NCBI GenBank assembly: GCA_019187225.1
Contig: JABAQQ010000026.1
Span: 1 to 64,000 of the forward strand
Origin: Saprospiraceae bacterium
Lineage (GTDB): Bacteria > Bacteroidota > Bacteroidia > Chitinophagales > Saprospiraceae
DNA: 64,000 bases
Direction: 5' to 3'
This document shows, piece after piece, positions 51,967 to 61,220 of the stretch. Below the pieces are notes generated by a model. That model was not told the origin of the DNA. It was given only the letters and a program-made list of their open reading frames with translations, and searched no databases. Made by a program: the position numbers and the translations under genes. The first letter of the stretch is position 1; each line of letters opens with the position of its first letter.

Positions 51967-53106
51967 TTAACCCGGCTCCAATAAAAAATCGAGGTAGTTT
52001 TCCCGGTTGATACAGGTGAATGCGGCTTCGGGGTAATGTTCGGACCATGATTTGGGGGCAGCAGTCGTTTTAGAGGAGAACTTGAATTCGAAGCCGGCCA
52101 ATTGGCCCATGCCTTCTTCCACATAATCCAGTTCAGCGCCGGTGTAGGTGCGCCAGAAATATGGTTTCAATAAAGCGCCTGTGTAGGCGTTGCGCTTGCG
52201 GCGTTCTGCTACCAGAAAATTTTCCCAAAGCGCGCCGGTGTCAATGCGGCGGTCGAGCGGGTTGAAGTTGTCGATCAGGGCATTGCGGATACCGAGGTCG
52301 TAGAAAAAGATTTTATCCTTTTTTACGATCTCTTTCCGCAAATTTCGGCTGTACCCAGTAAGCCTGAACACGACAAATGCCTTTTCGAGCAAGTCGATGT
52401 AAGTGGATACCGTGTCCTTGCTCATTTGCAGGTTGTTGCCCAATTCGTTGAGCGAGACCTCGGAGCCGGCTTGAAAGGCCAGTAAACGCAGGAGTCGCTG
52501 TAGTTTGTCGGAATGTTTGATAGAAGCCACCTCCAAAATATCCTTGTACAAGTATGCGGACGTCAACTCCGTCAGGTGCCGGATTTTGTCGGCTTGATTG
52601 GTCATCGTCAGCACTTCCGGGTAAGCGCCATACAAGAGCAACGATTCCAGCCGGTCGTTTAACTCGAAGCGGTTGTAAAGTTGATGCAGTTCTGAAAGGG
52701 AAATAGGGAATAAAGTGTAAGTCCAGGTACGCCCGGTAAGCGGTTCCCGGGTGCGGTTGGCAAGTTCGAACGACGACGAGCCCGTAGCCACGATTTTTAA
52801 TCCCGGCAACTCATCGTGAAGGATTTTAAGGTTGATTCCGATCTCCGGTATACGTTGGGCTTCGTCGATAAAAAGCAGGTCGTATCCCTCAACGAGGCCG
52901 CGCATTTTGAGCAGATCGCGGCTCGACAGGATGTCGATATACTTGGACTGATCGGCATTGATTTCAAGGTGCCGGGCAGGTAAATCGGCCAGGATACTGC
53001 GGATCAGCGTGGTTTTTCCTACCTGACGCGGGCCGAAGAGCAGGATGATCTTGTTGGAGTGCAACAGTTTTTCGCGGATGTCGGTAGCCTGGATACGTGG
53101 AATCAT
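51967..53106 (-). CDS. AAA ATPase with DUF4143 domain
   Basis: This 379-residue protein starts at the ATG at 53106; an in-frame TTG at 53124 lies inside an operator-like repeat. Residues ~15-150 form an AAA_14-type ATPase: Walker A GPRQVGKT (25-32), Walker B LLFIDE (77-82), and sensor-like IVATGSSSFEL. Residues ~190-350 match DUF4143, with a winged-helix part (VSLNELGNNLQMSKDTVSTY) and the DLGIRNALIDNF and YFWRTYTGAELDYV segments of the PD-(D/E)XK-like fold. Such proteins are widespread, mobile and often laterally acquired. Their role is unclear, although a nuclease or toxin-like function has been proposed. It is monocistronic and unrelated in theme to its secreted neighbours. Confidence 0.88.
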   Translation of the reverse strand: MIPRIQATDIREKLLHSNKIILLFGPRQVGKTTLIRSILADLPARHLEINADQSKYIDILSSRDLLKMRGLVEGYDLLFIDEAQRIPEIGINLKILHDELPGLKIVATGSSSFELANRTREPLTGRTWTYTLFPISLSELHQLYNRFELNDRLESLLLYGAYPEVLTMTNQADKIRHLTELTSAYLYKDILEVASIKHSDKLQRLLRLLAFQAGSEVSLNELGNNLQMSKDTVSTYIDLLEKAFVVFRLTGYSRNLRKEIVKKDKIFFYDLGIRNALIDNFNPLDRRIDTGALWENFLVAERRKRNAYTGALLKPYFWRTYTGAELDYVEEGMGQLAGFEFKFSSKTTAAPKSWSEHYPEAAFTCINRENYLDFLLEPG

Positions 53107-53115
53107 ATTTGAGTC

Positions 53116-53174
53116 ATTAGCCAAATTTGCGCAAAATTAGCAGGTATATTAGCCAGATTTGCGTAAATTTAGCA
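53116..53174. promoter_or_regulatory. Two direct 27-bp operator-like repeats upstream of the ATPase
   Basis: attagccaaatttgcgcaaa (continuing attagca, 53116-53142) and its copy at 53148-53174 differ at three of 27 positions, with a 32-bp period (about three helical turns). Each centre is palindromic (tttgcgcaaa). Being 10-68 nt upstream of the ATG, they could be operators through which the gene's own winged helix, or another regulator, acts. Confidence 0.6.
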
Positions 53175-53197
53175 AATTAACGATCAATTAACCGTTT

Positions 53198-53228
53198 ACC
53201 CGAAGTATATATTTCGCTTCGGGTTTTT
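53198..53228 (+). terminator. Orphan terminator-like hairpin
   Basis: Stem acccgaag/cttcgggt with an 11-nt loop and a T tract on the plus strand. No plus-strand gene lies directly upstream. The remaining 53236-53422 contains only a weak inverted repeat (ggctcatgttcc with ggaatatgagcc) and no convincing gene. Confidence 0.5.
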
Positions 53229-53422
53229 ATTTTTGCCATAGAATCAACATTTTTAGAACTATTTTTTGGCTCATGTTCCTAAAATGCTGAACATCGTATC
53301 TAACTTTCTGAAAGTTCTCAGCGCGTTGGGAATATGAGCCTATTTTTTCAATAACCATTACTTGTGTACTTTTTCCCGTGCTCATCAACCCGTATAATTT
53401 TATCTGAAGCCAATATCCAGCC

Positions 53423-56400
53423 ATGCCCGCTTTTACCTATTCCCGCACATCGTTCCTGAAAATCTGTGTGTTTGTTTCCCTGTTCAACGCTACCAGTCTT
53501 TGGGGAAATATCCATCCAGAACCGGCACTACGATCCTTTAAATGTAAAATCATAAACCCTGCATCTTTTAACTTGAAGGATAAGCTCAGCGCGTATACGA
53601 TTTTCCAACTGGATATCCAGGCGCTGAACGACAGTATCCGGGCGGCGCAGGAAGAGGCTCTGATAGAACTTTCAGTAGGGCGTCATCATTGGATACTGGC
53701 GCTGCGGCCTAATGATATCCTGGCTCCGGGTTACAACCTTGTCATAGAAGAAAATGGCATTTTTAATACGATAAACCGGCCCAGGCCGAATGCCTATTTG
53801 GGTTACGAAATACAGGACGGTGGCAAAGCGGGCTTAGTAGTCAATGCCAATTTCATGGAAGGATTTGTGATTCAACAAAATAGCATGTATTACATCGAGC
53901 CGCTGACTCATTTTTACAAGGATGCGCCTGTCTATTATTTTGTTGTTCATACAGGGCACTATGAGTTGAACGAAGATTTAGAGAATTCAACAAAGAACGA
54001 TATAGTCTCAGGCCACGTCGCGTCGGGCGCAGCCTGCGGGTCGCTCGACCTGGAAATAGCGATCGCATCCGACAAGTCGATGTTTACCAAATACGGATCG
54101 GTGCTTGCGGTGGAGAACCACAACATTGCTGTCCTGAACAATGCACAGGCTCTATTCTCCGGCGTATTTACACAGGATATTAACTTTGAGATAGTCACTC
54201 AATATGTGGTGGTTGGCAGCGATCCATGGGGTGTTCCCAACGATATGAACGATTATTTATCGAAGTTCAAAACTTGGGCGAACAGCGGCAATTTGGGCGT
54301 ACCCTACGACTTGGCCGGTCTCTGGACGAATATGAACGCCCTTGCGCCGGCCGGTACCGGTAGTCTGGGTTACCTCGGTTCGTTATGTACCACCAATAAG
54401 TACCACCTCGTGAAAGACAACAGCAACGACCCATCGATGCTGCGGTACAATTTGACTCAGGCAATCGGTTACAATCTGGGTGCTTTCTACGACGCGAATT
54501 GTCCGCCCGACAACTACCTCATGTGCCCCTCGGTCAGTTCGCCTCCAAACACCTGGTCGCCAGGCTCCATCAGTGCTATAAATGCCTTCGTAGCCGGAAA
54601 GATCGGCGTTGGTTGCTTGAGCGGAATGCCTGCTGTCGGGATAAACAATCTATCGGCCAACGGATTAAGTGGAACATTCACCCTTGCAGGCGGCCAGCCC
54701 CAAATCGACGGCTCCAATTATACTTCCGTCAGCATGACCCTGCAGAGCAATCCCGGCGTGACATCTGCGCTGATGACTGCGCCATTTACGCACGGAGAGA
54801 CGGTGAGTTTTACTTGCCCGCAGGCGGGGGACTACGACCTTGTGGTCACAGATAACAATGGGTGCGGCGAAACTAAGATTGTGGCAGTATTTACGCCCCC
54901 TTGCCTCACATGGCAAAAAGCCTTAGGCGGCTCCTCCAACGACGGCGCCGAATCCGTGCTGCCCACCCCCGACGGCGGCTATATCATGGCCGGCAGCACC
55001 TTCTCCACCAATGGCGATGTTTCGGGAAATCACGGCAATGAAGACGTATGGATTGTCAAACTGAATGTGGCAGGTAAGATGCAATGGCAAAAAACGCTCG
55101 GCGGAACGCTCGCGGAACGCGCGCATAACATTCAATTGACAGGCGACGGAGGGTATATCATTGCGGGTTATAGCGACTCCAATGACGGTGATGTGTCCGG
55201 CAACCAAGGCGGCCGGGACGTTTGGGTGGTCAAACTCAGCGCAACAGGCGACCTCCAATGGCAAAAAACTTATGGCGGAAGCAGTTATGATGCGGCCAGT
55301 ACGATTCAAGCCACTGCGGACGGCGGGTTCATCGTAGCCGGCGCGAGCTCGTCTTCGGATGGAGATTTGACCGAAAATCAAGGCAATCTCGACGGCTGGG
55401 TCTTCAAAATCAACGCATCGGGCCAACTCCAGTGGCAGGAAGCATTGGGGGGAAGCAGCCAGGATTATCTGCATTCTCCAAAACCTACTGCGGACGGCGG
55501 ATATATTTTGGCCGGTTTTACCAATTCCAACGGCGGCGATGTTTTCGGAAATCACGGCGGCGGCGACATTTGGGTGGTCAAACTGACGTCGAACGGCGCG
55601 CTGGAATGGCAAAAATGTTTGGGCGGCAGTGCTTTCGACGATTCTCAATCGTTGGTAGTTGCCGCTGACGGTGGGTATATTATAGCCGGATCATCCGCCT
55701 CCAACAATGGAGACGTTTCAGGAAATCACGGCGGTGAAGACGCCTGGATCGTCAAATTAGATGCAACAGGCGCCTTACAATGGCAAAAATGCTTAGGTGG
55801 TACCCAGGAAGAACGGGTGCGACAGATCACTGCTACGCCGGATGGCGGCTATATCGTGGCCGGTCATTCTTTTTCCGATGACGGCGATGTGTCGGGGAAC
55901 CATGGATTGAAAGACGCCTGGATTTTTAAAATCGATCAGAACGGCGCACTGCAATGGCAAAAATCGTTAGGCGGCGACGCGGCGGATTACGCCACCGCCG
56001 TTCAACCCACGGCTGATAACGGATACATCGTGGCCGGCGTAACGGCCTCGGTCAACGGCGACGTTTCCGGAAATCACGGCATGGAAGACGCCTGGGTGGT
56101 AAAATTGGGCGACCTGCCGGCCTGCGTAACGCTTACGACGCCTCTCCCAACCAGTACCGATGTACCGGTCAATACCAGCATTCAATGGCAAAAAGGTTCC
56201 GCTTGCACCGACGGTTACCGCCTCAACCTCGGCACTACCCCCGGCGGCTCCGAGTTGCTGAACGATCAAGTCGTTTTGGATACGTTTTTTCAACCCGCGC
56301 AGTCGCTACCGGCGGGTACTCTCATCTATGTTCGCATTATCCCGTACAATGATATGGGGGTGGCGGGTGGATGCCAGGAGTTCACGTTTGTAACGGCAGG

Positions 56401-59400
56401 AGGGAGTGGGGTGGATATTGCACCGCCTTGTATTCAATGGCAGAATACGATTGGGGGGGATTATTATGATTGGCTTTCTTCTATCCAGCAAACCACTGAC
56501 GGGGGTTATATCCTTGGCGGGACTTCTTATTCTGGCTTGAGCGGGGATAAGACGGAAAGTTACGCAGGATATTGGGTAATAAAATTGAATTCAACAGGTG
56601 ATATCCAATGGCAAAACACTGTAGGCGGAAGTGGAATTGATCAACTTTATTCCATCCAACAAACCACTGATGGAGGATATATTCTTGGTGGGTTTTCTAA
56701 TTCCAATATCAGCGGCGATAAAACGGAAAATAGCCAGGGAGGTGACGACTGCTGGGTTGTAAAATTGGATCCAGCAGGTATTATTCAGTGGCAAAATACG
56801 ATTGGTGGGAGCTCTGATGATAGACTTCTTCTTCATTCTTTTCAACAAACTGCCGACAACGGGTATATTATCGGCAGCACTTCTGATTCCCACATTAGTG
56901 GTGACAAGTCGGAAAACAGCGAAGGAGATTGGGATTACTGGGTCGTAAAATTGAATTCAGCAGGCACAATTCAATGGCAAAACACAATTGGGGGAAGTGA
57001 CGGGGACGAGGTTTCAGCTATTCAACAAACCGCCGATGGCGGCTATATTCTTGGAGGACGTTCCGGTTCCAACATTAGCGGTGACAAGACGGAAAACAGC
57101 GAAGGAAGTTGGGATTACTGGGTCGTAAAATTGGATTCAGCAGGCACAATTCAATGGCAAAACACCATAGGGGGAAGCTTTGAGGACGGCATTACTTCCA
57201 TCCAACTAACTCCAGATGGCGGCTACCTCCTCGGTGGTTATTCCCATTCCAACTTGAGTGGCGACAAAACAGAAAACAGCGAAGGAGAGAGGGATTATTG
57301 GGTCGTAAAATTGAACCCTGTCGGTAACGTCCTGTGGCAAAAAACTATTGGAGGGAACAGTGATGATTTTCTTATTGATATTCAACTAACTAACGATGGT
57401 GGCTACCTCCTCGGTGGGTGGTCTAGATCCAATATCAGTGGCGACAAAACAGAAAACAGCCAAGGAGGTTACGACTACTGGATTGTAAAATTAGACGCTG
57501 TCGGCAACATCCGATGGCAAAAAACTATTGGGGGAAATGGAAATGATTATATTTATTCCATACAACAAACAGCTGATTCCGGCTTTTTCTTTGGTGGTTA
57601 TTCCTATTCCAACTTGAGTGGCGACAAAACAGAAAACGGCAAAGGATGGACCGACTACTGGGTCATCAAACTCTCCCCCGAAAACCCGCAAATACCCACA
57701 CCATCCATTATGCCGGCCATGCCTGTCTTCTGTGTTGGCGACAGTGTCAGCCTCGATGCGGGGGGCGGGTTTACGACTTATCAGTGGTCGAACAACGCCA
57801 CTACCCCCGGCATTACAGTCAATATGCCAGGGCTGTATGCCGTCACTGTTACAAGCGCAGATGGCTGTACAGCAACAGACACAGTCGAGGTATTACAAAA
57901 CAACACCTTACCGGTGGTATCCATCACCACACCCAACGGCGCCCAGATTACCTGTGCGCAATCATCCGTATTGTTGCAGGCTTTCGCTTCGGGGACGAAT
58001 ACTTACACCTGGACCGGCCCAAATGGTTTCACTTTTTCTGGCCCGCAACCTGCCGTGAGCAACCCGGGTACTTACACCGTCACCGTCGCCAACAGCAGCA
58101 CCGGGTGCAGCGACACGGCTTCAGTAGTCATTTCCCTAAACAACGACCCGCCCGGCGCAAACGCCACGGGCGGCGTGATCACTTGCACCAACCCGGTCAT
58201 CCTGGTGCAAGGTAATTCTTTAACATCCGGCGTAACCTACTCCTGGTCGGGGCCGAACGGGTTTATGTTCAACGGCCAAAACTCGCCCGTCAATACGGCA
58301 GGCAATTACACACTGACCGTTACCGACCCTGCTACGGGCTGTACTTCAAGCGCTACGGCGAACGTAATGAACGATAATGTTCCGCCTTCGGCAACAGTGT
58401 CCGCGCCCTCGGGCAGTCAAATTACCTGCACGAATGCATTCGTAGCGCTTCAAGTCCCCGCCGTTGGCGGATACAACTATTCCTGGTCGGGAGGCTTGGG
58501 CAACAACCCCGCCGCAGTGGCCGTTCTGCCGGGAACTTACACCATCACGGTCACGAACCCGGCTACCGGTTGTTCTGCCACCGGCTCCGCTACCGTGACG
58601 GAGGACAAAACGATCCCCAATATCGCTGCGACAGGCGGCGAACTGACCTGTGCGCAAAACTTTGTGATCCTGCAAGGGTCGTCGTCCACACCCGGCGTCA
58701 CCTACCTCTGGACAGGTCCGAACGGATTTGCCGTGGCGCAATCCAATCCGCCGGTCAACGTGCCGGGTACCTACACTTTCACTGTCAGCAATCCTGAAAA
58801 CGGTTGCACCGCCACTGCCACTGCGACCGTGGGCGAGGATAAAACGCCGCCCGGCATCAGCGCAACAGGCGGGCAATTGAGTTGTCAAACGTTGACGGTA
58901 GAGTTGTCGGGCGACTCCGGTACGCCGGGCGCTACCATGAGTTGGACTGGCCCCGGAGGTTTTGTGTTCAATGGCCCCAATCCCGTTGTTAACCTGCCCG
59001 GCGCTTACACGCTCACGGTCACCAACCCACTCAATGGTTGTACGGCTGTTCAGCAAGTCACGGTTGATCCGCCTTTAGTGCTGACGCCGGTAGTGAGCGG
59101 CTCCACCAAACTCTGCCCCGGCAGCACACTGACGCTAACGGCCGAAAGCGGTTATACCGTTTATGAGTGGTCAACCGGCGATACCGCTGCGCAAATCACA
59201 GTAAACCAGCCGGGCGCCTATACCGTGACCGTGACCGACGCCAATCAATGCACCGGCACGAAGACTGTTTCAGTAACTCCCGCGCAGCCGCCCAACCCCG
59301 TCATCACGGGGCCGCCGTCGCTCTGTATCGGCAGCAGTATTATGCTCGACGCCGGGGCCGGTTATACGGGCTACAACTGGTCGACGGGACAAAACACACA

Positions 59401-60508
59401 AAGCATCTCCGTGAATGAAGCCGGCACGTATACCGTGACCGTCACCGATACGAACGGCTGCACCGGCGTCGCTTCGAAAACCATTACCAGCATGGCTGCA
59501 CCCAACCCCGGCGCAGGCAGTAACAGCCCTGTTTGCGCTGGAGAGCAGTTAAAATTGTTTGCGGGCAGCAGCGCCGGTTGGGTCTACAACTGGACTGGCC
59601 CCGGCGGATTCGTTTCCACCGCACAGAACCCGGTACGCAATTCTATGTCCGCTGATATGGCCGGTCTGTATATCGTGACGGTTACAGACGGGAACAACTG
59701 CACCGGCACCGCTTCCGTCGCAGTACACGTGGCGCCGAACTACTTTTTGGAAAACGACACGGTGGTCTGTACCGGCAATACCCTGCTGAACGGCAAGCCC
59801 GTAACCGTTGACACTACGATCCAGCAAATCTTTACCACATCGCTCGGGTGCGATAGCATCAGTATTTTGGCTGTTGATGTGGTCGAGGCGCAAGCATATA
59901 TCGCCGTGACAGACACCTTCTTCTGCCCGCCGGGACAAGGTTCAATCATACATGAGTTCGAACCCGTCACCAACGACAATACCGGCGGGAATTCCTGGAA
60001 AATCGGCATTGAAAAAGACCCGGTTGCCGGTATCGCAAGCGTCACGGACGACAGCCTGCGACTTCTGTATCAGCTGCAAGACCTGTCGTTCCGCGGGCTG
60101 GATACTATCGTGTACCGGCTGTGCGATGCCAATTGCGACGGCCCCTGCTCCATTGCCCGCATTTACATTGTGGTGCAGGACGACATAAAAAAAGTGGCCG
60201 ACGACCTCCCCAATGGGTTCACACCGAATGGCGACGGCATCAACGATTTTTTCAATCCTTTACAGAATTATCTGGATCAAAATTATATCGTCCCGACCGG
60301 CCGGGCCTCGCTCACCATTATCAATCGCTGGGGCGAGATCGTTTACCAGGCCAATCCCTACCAGTACTTCAACGAACTGGAAGGCGGCTGGGACGGGCGC
60401 AACGGCAACGGCAGTGCTGTGATTCCGGGAACCTACTATTATATGCTTCGGCTGGACGTGGGCGAGACCGTTGTGGTCAAAGGAGCGGTGCAGGTTTTGA
60501 CAGACTGA
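53423..60508 (+). CDS. Giant T9SS type B protein with degenerate metalloprotease and two seven-blade arrays
   Basis: This 2,361-residue protein has a signal peptide ending near TSLWG. Residues ~200-400 align with the reprolysin-like metalloproteases of Bacteroidota, but where those have HEIGH..(6)..HD this one has QAIGYNLGAFYD (346-357): all three His and the catalytic Glu are lost. Residues ~492-895 are seven LQWQK.LGGS...GDVSGNHG blades. After a fibronectin-like linker, ~1003-1416 are seven IQWQNTIGGS...SGDKTENS blades. Residues ~1426-2106 are SprB-like/PKD modules (W.GPNGF, PGTYTVTV). The end is a type B domain (TPNGDGINDFF, IINRWGEIVY). It probably acts as a non-catalytic surface adhesin. 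The second array (about 56.4-57.7 kb) is more AT-rich than its flanks. It lies between the two small-secreted cassettes. Confidence 0.85.
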   Translation: MPAFTYSRTSFLKICVFVSLFNATSLWGNIHPEPALRSFKCKIINPASFNLKDKLSAYTIFQLDIQALNDSIRAAQEEALIELSVGRHHWILALRPNDILAPGYNLVIEENGIFNTINRPRPNAYLGYEIQDGGKAGLVVNANFMEGFVIQQNSMYYIEPLTHFYKDAPVYYFVVHTGHYELNEDLENSTKNDIVSGHVASGAACGSLDLEIAIASDKSMFTKYGSVLAVENHNIAVLNNAQALFSGVFTQDINFEIVTQYVVVGSDPWGVPNDMNDYLSKFKTWANSGNLGVPYDLAGLWTNMNALAPAGTGSLGYLGSLCTTNKYHLVKDNSNDPSMLRYNLTQAIGYNLGAFYDANCPPDNYLMCPSVSSPPNTWSPGSISAINAFVAGKIGVGCLSGMPAVGINNLSANGLSGTFTLAGGQPQIDGSNYTSVSMTLQSNPGVTSALMTAPFTHGETVSFTCPQAGDYDLVVTDNNGCGETKIVAVFTPPCLTWQKALGGSSNDGAESVLPTPDGGYIMAGSTFSTNGDVSGNHGNEDVWIVKLNVAGKMQWQKTLGGTLAERAHNIQLTGDGGYIIAGYSDSNDGDVSGNQGGRDVWVVKLSATGDLQWQKTYGGSSYDAASTIQATADGGFIVAGASSSSDGDLTENQGNLDGWVFKINASGQLQWQEALGGSSQDYLHSPKPTADGGYILAGFTNSNGGDVFGNHGGGDIWVVKLTSNGALEWQKCLGGSAFDDSQSLVVAADGGYIIAGSSASNNGDVSGNHGGEDAWIVKLDATGALQWQKCLGGTQEERVRQITATPDGGYIVAGHSFSDDGDVSGNHGLKDAWIFKIDQNGALQWQKSLGGDAADYATAVQPTADNGYIVAGVTASVNGDVSGNHGMEDAWVVKLGDLPACVTLTTPLPTSTDVPVNTSIQWQKGSACTDGYRLNLGTTPGGSELLNDQVVLDTFFQPAQSLPAGTLIYVRIIPYNDMGVAGGCQEFTFVTAGGSGVDIAPPCIQWQNTIGGDYYDWLSSIQQTTDGGYILGGTSYSGLSGDKTESYAGYWVIKLNSTGDIQWQNTVGGSGIDQLYSIQQTTDGGYILGGFSNSNISGDKTENSQGGDDCWVVKLDPAGIIQWQNTIGGSSDDRLLLHSFQQTADNGYIIGSTSDSHISGDKSENSEGDWDYWVVKLNSAGTIQWQNTIGGSDGDEVSAIQQTADGGYILGGRSGSNISGDKTENSEGSWDYWVVKLDSAGTIQWQNTIGGSFEDGITSIQLTPDGGYLLGGYSHSNLSGDKTENSEGERDYWVVKLNPVGNVLWQKTIGGNSDDFLIDIQLTNDGGYLLGGWSRSNISGDKTENSQGGYDYWIVKLDAVGNIRWQKTIGGNGNDYIYSIQQTADSGFFFGGYSYSNLSGDKTENGKGWTDYWVIKLSPENPQIPTPSIMPAMPVFCVGDSVSLDAGGGFTTYQWSNNATTPGITVNMPGLYAVTVTSADGCTATDTVEVLQNNTLPVVSITTPNGAQITCAQSSVLLQAFASGTNTYTWTGPNGFTFSGPQPAVSNPGTYTVTVANSSTGCSDTASVVISLNNDPPGANATGGVITCTNPVILVQGNSLTSGVTYSWSGPNGFMFNGQNSPVNTAGNYTLTVTDPATGCTSSATANVMNDNVPPSATVSAPSGSQITCTNAFVALQVPAVGGYNYSWSGGLGNNPAAVAVLPGTYTITVTNPATGCSATGSATVTEDKTIPNIAATGGELTCAQNFVILQGSSSTPGVTYLWTGPNGFAVAQSNPPVNVPGTYTFTVSNPENGCTATATATVGEDKTPPGISATGGQLSCQTLTVELSGDSGTPGATMSWTGPGGFVFNGPNPVVNLPGAYTLTVTNPLNGCTAVQQVTVDPPLVLTPVVSGSTKLCPGSTLTLTAESGYTVYEWSTGDTAAQITVNQPGAYTVTVTDANQCTGTKTVSVTPAQPPNPVITGPPSLCIGSSIMLDAGAGYTGYNWSTGQNTQSISVNEAGTYTVTVTDTNGCTGVASKTITSMAAPNPGAGSNSPVCAGEQLKLFAGSSAGWVYNWTGPGGFVSTAQNPVRNSMSADMAGLYIVTVTDGNNCTGTASVAVHVAPNYFLENDTVVCTGNTLLNGKPVTVDTTIQQIFTTSLGCDSISILAVDVVEAQAYIAVTDTFFCPPGQGSIIHEFEPVTNDNTGGNSWKIGIEKDPVAGIASVTDDSLRLLYQLQDLSFRGLDTIVYRLCDANCDGPCSIARIYIVVQDDIKKVADDLPNGFTPNGDGINDFFNPLQNYLDQNYIVPTGRASLTIINRWGEIVYQANPYQYFNELEGGWDGRNGNGSAVIPGTYYYMLRLDVGETVVVKGAVQVLTD

Positions 60509-60537
60509 ATATTTTGAAAAAATAATTTGCAAAGAGC

Positions 60538-60566
60538 GGGTACCTCCGGCAAGGCTTTTCCACTTA
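60538..60566 (+). promoter_or_regulatory. Bipartite motif GGGTACC-N13-TTCCACTTA, copy 6
   Basis: GGGTACC (60538-60544), 13 nt, TTCCACTTA (60558-60566), 65 nt before the ATG at 60632 and 30 nt after the giant gene's stop. Confidence 0.7.
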
Positions 60567-60631
60567 CAGGTGTAAGCGACAAAAAAATCGCTTGTTGACA
60601 AAAAAACTCTTCACCTGTAAAGTAAAACGTC

Positions 60632-61096
60632 ATGTTCAAACCATCTTTCTTCCGCTCTCTCATCGCTGTTGCTTTCACCCTTGCAAGCACTGCTGTCTTT
60701 GCGCTGCCTTCTCCGGCGCTGTACCAACTTGTCAATCTGACTGCCGGCACGGTCGTCAATGTCACGCTGAATGAGTCCATCGACGCTGAATCCGTTTCGG
60801 TGGGCAATTCGCTCGATCTGATGGTGCGCGCCAATGTGACCGTCAACGGAAAAGTGCTCATCGCCGCCGGCGCTACCGCTACCGGCTGGGTGAAGAGTGT
60901 GAAAAAAGGCTGTGACGGCAAGTGCTCAGAGATTACCATCACCGTCGAGAATGCCATGGCCGTGGACGGCCAGATGGTCAACCTGCGCAGCATCCCCCAT
61001 GTCGTAAAAGCCCCCTGCTGCAAAGGCACCGCCAAAGCCGATATCGGCGCCAACCTCAGCGCCCGCGTGCTCAACGACATCAAGATCAATGCGTAA
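60632..61096 (+). CDS. Small secreted GAxAxGxV-family protein, cassette 2 gene A
   Basis: This 154-residue protein has a signal peptide (MFKPSFFRSLIAVAFTLAST). The mature part reads LTAGTVVNVTLNESIDAESV, then GNSLDLMVRANVTVNGKVLI, AAGATATGWVKSV, CDGKCSE, APCCKGTA and SARVLNDIKINA. It is a close paralogue of the protein at 50834: the signal region has diverged, while the core is mostly conserved with all four cysteines. The second half of the gene is also very similar at the DNA level. It is followed by gene B of the same cassette. Function unknown. Confidence 0.74.
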   Translation: MFKPSFFRSLIAVAFTLASTAVFALPSPALYQLVNLTAGTVVNVTLNESIDAESVSVGNSLDLMVRANVTVNGKVLIAAGATATGWVKSVKKGCDGKCSEITITVENAMAVDGQMVNLRSIPHVVKAPCCKGTAKADIGANLSARVLNDIKINA

Positions 61097-61159
61097 GGAG
61101 TTATGAGTTATGAACGATGAGAGATGAGTTGCTCGCTCGCATCGGCTCTTTTTCCAACC

Positions 61160-61202
61160 CTCTACCCTCTACCGTCTACCTTCTATCCTCTACCCTCTAC
61201 CT
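61160..61202. repeat. Pyrimidine-rich ctctacc short repeat, copy 2
   Basis: Degenerate 7-nt ctctacc units (ccctctaccctctaccgtct and on) in the A-B spacer, longer than the tract in cassette 1. Slippage here could vary the spacer length. Confidence 0.6.
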
Positions 61203-61220
61203 TTTCAACATTAAAACATC

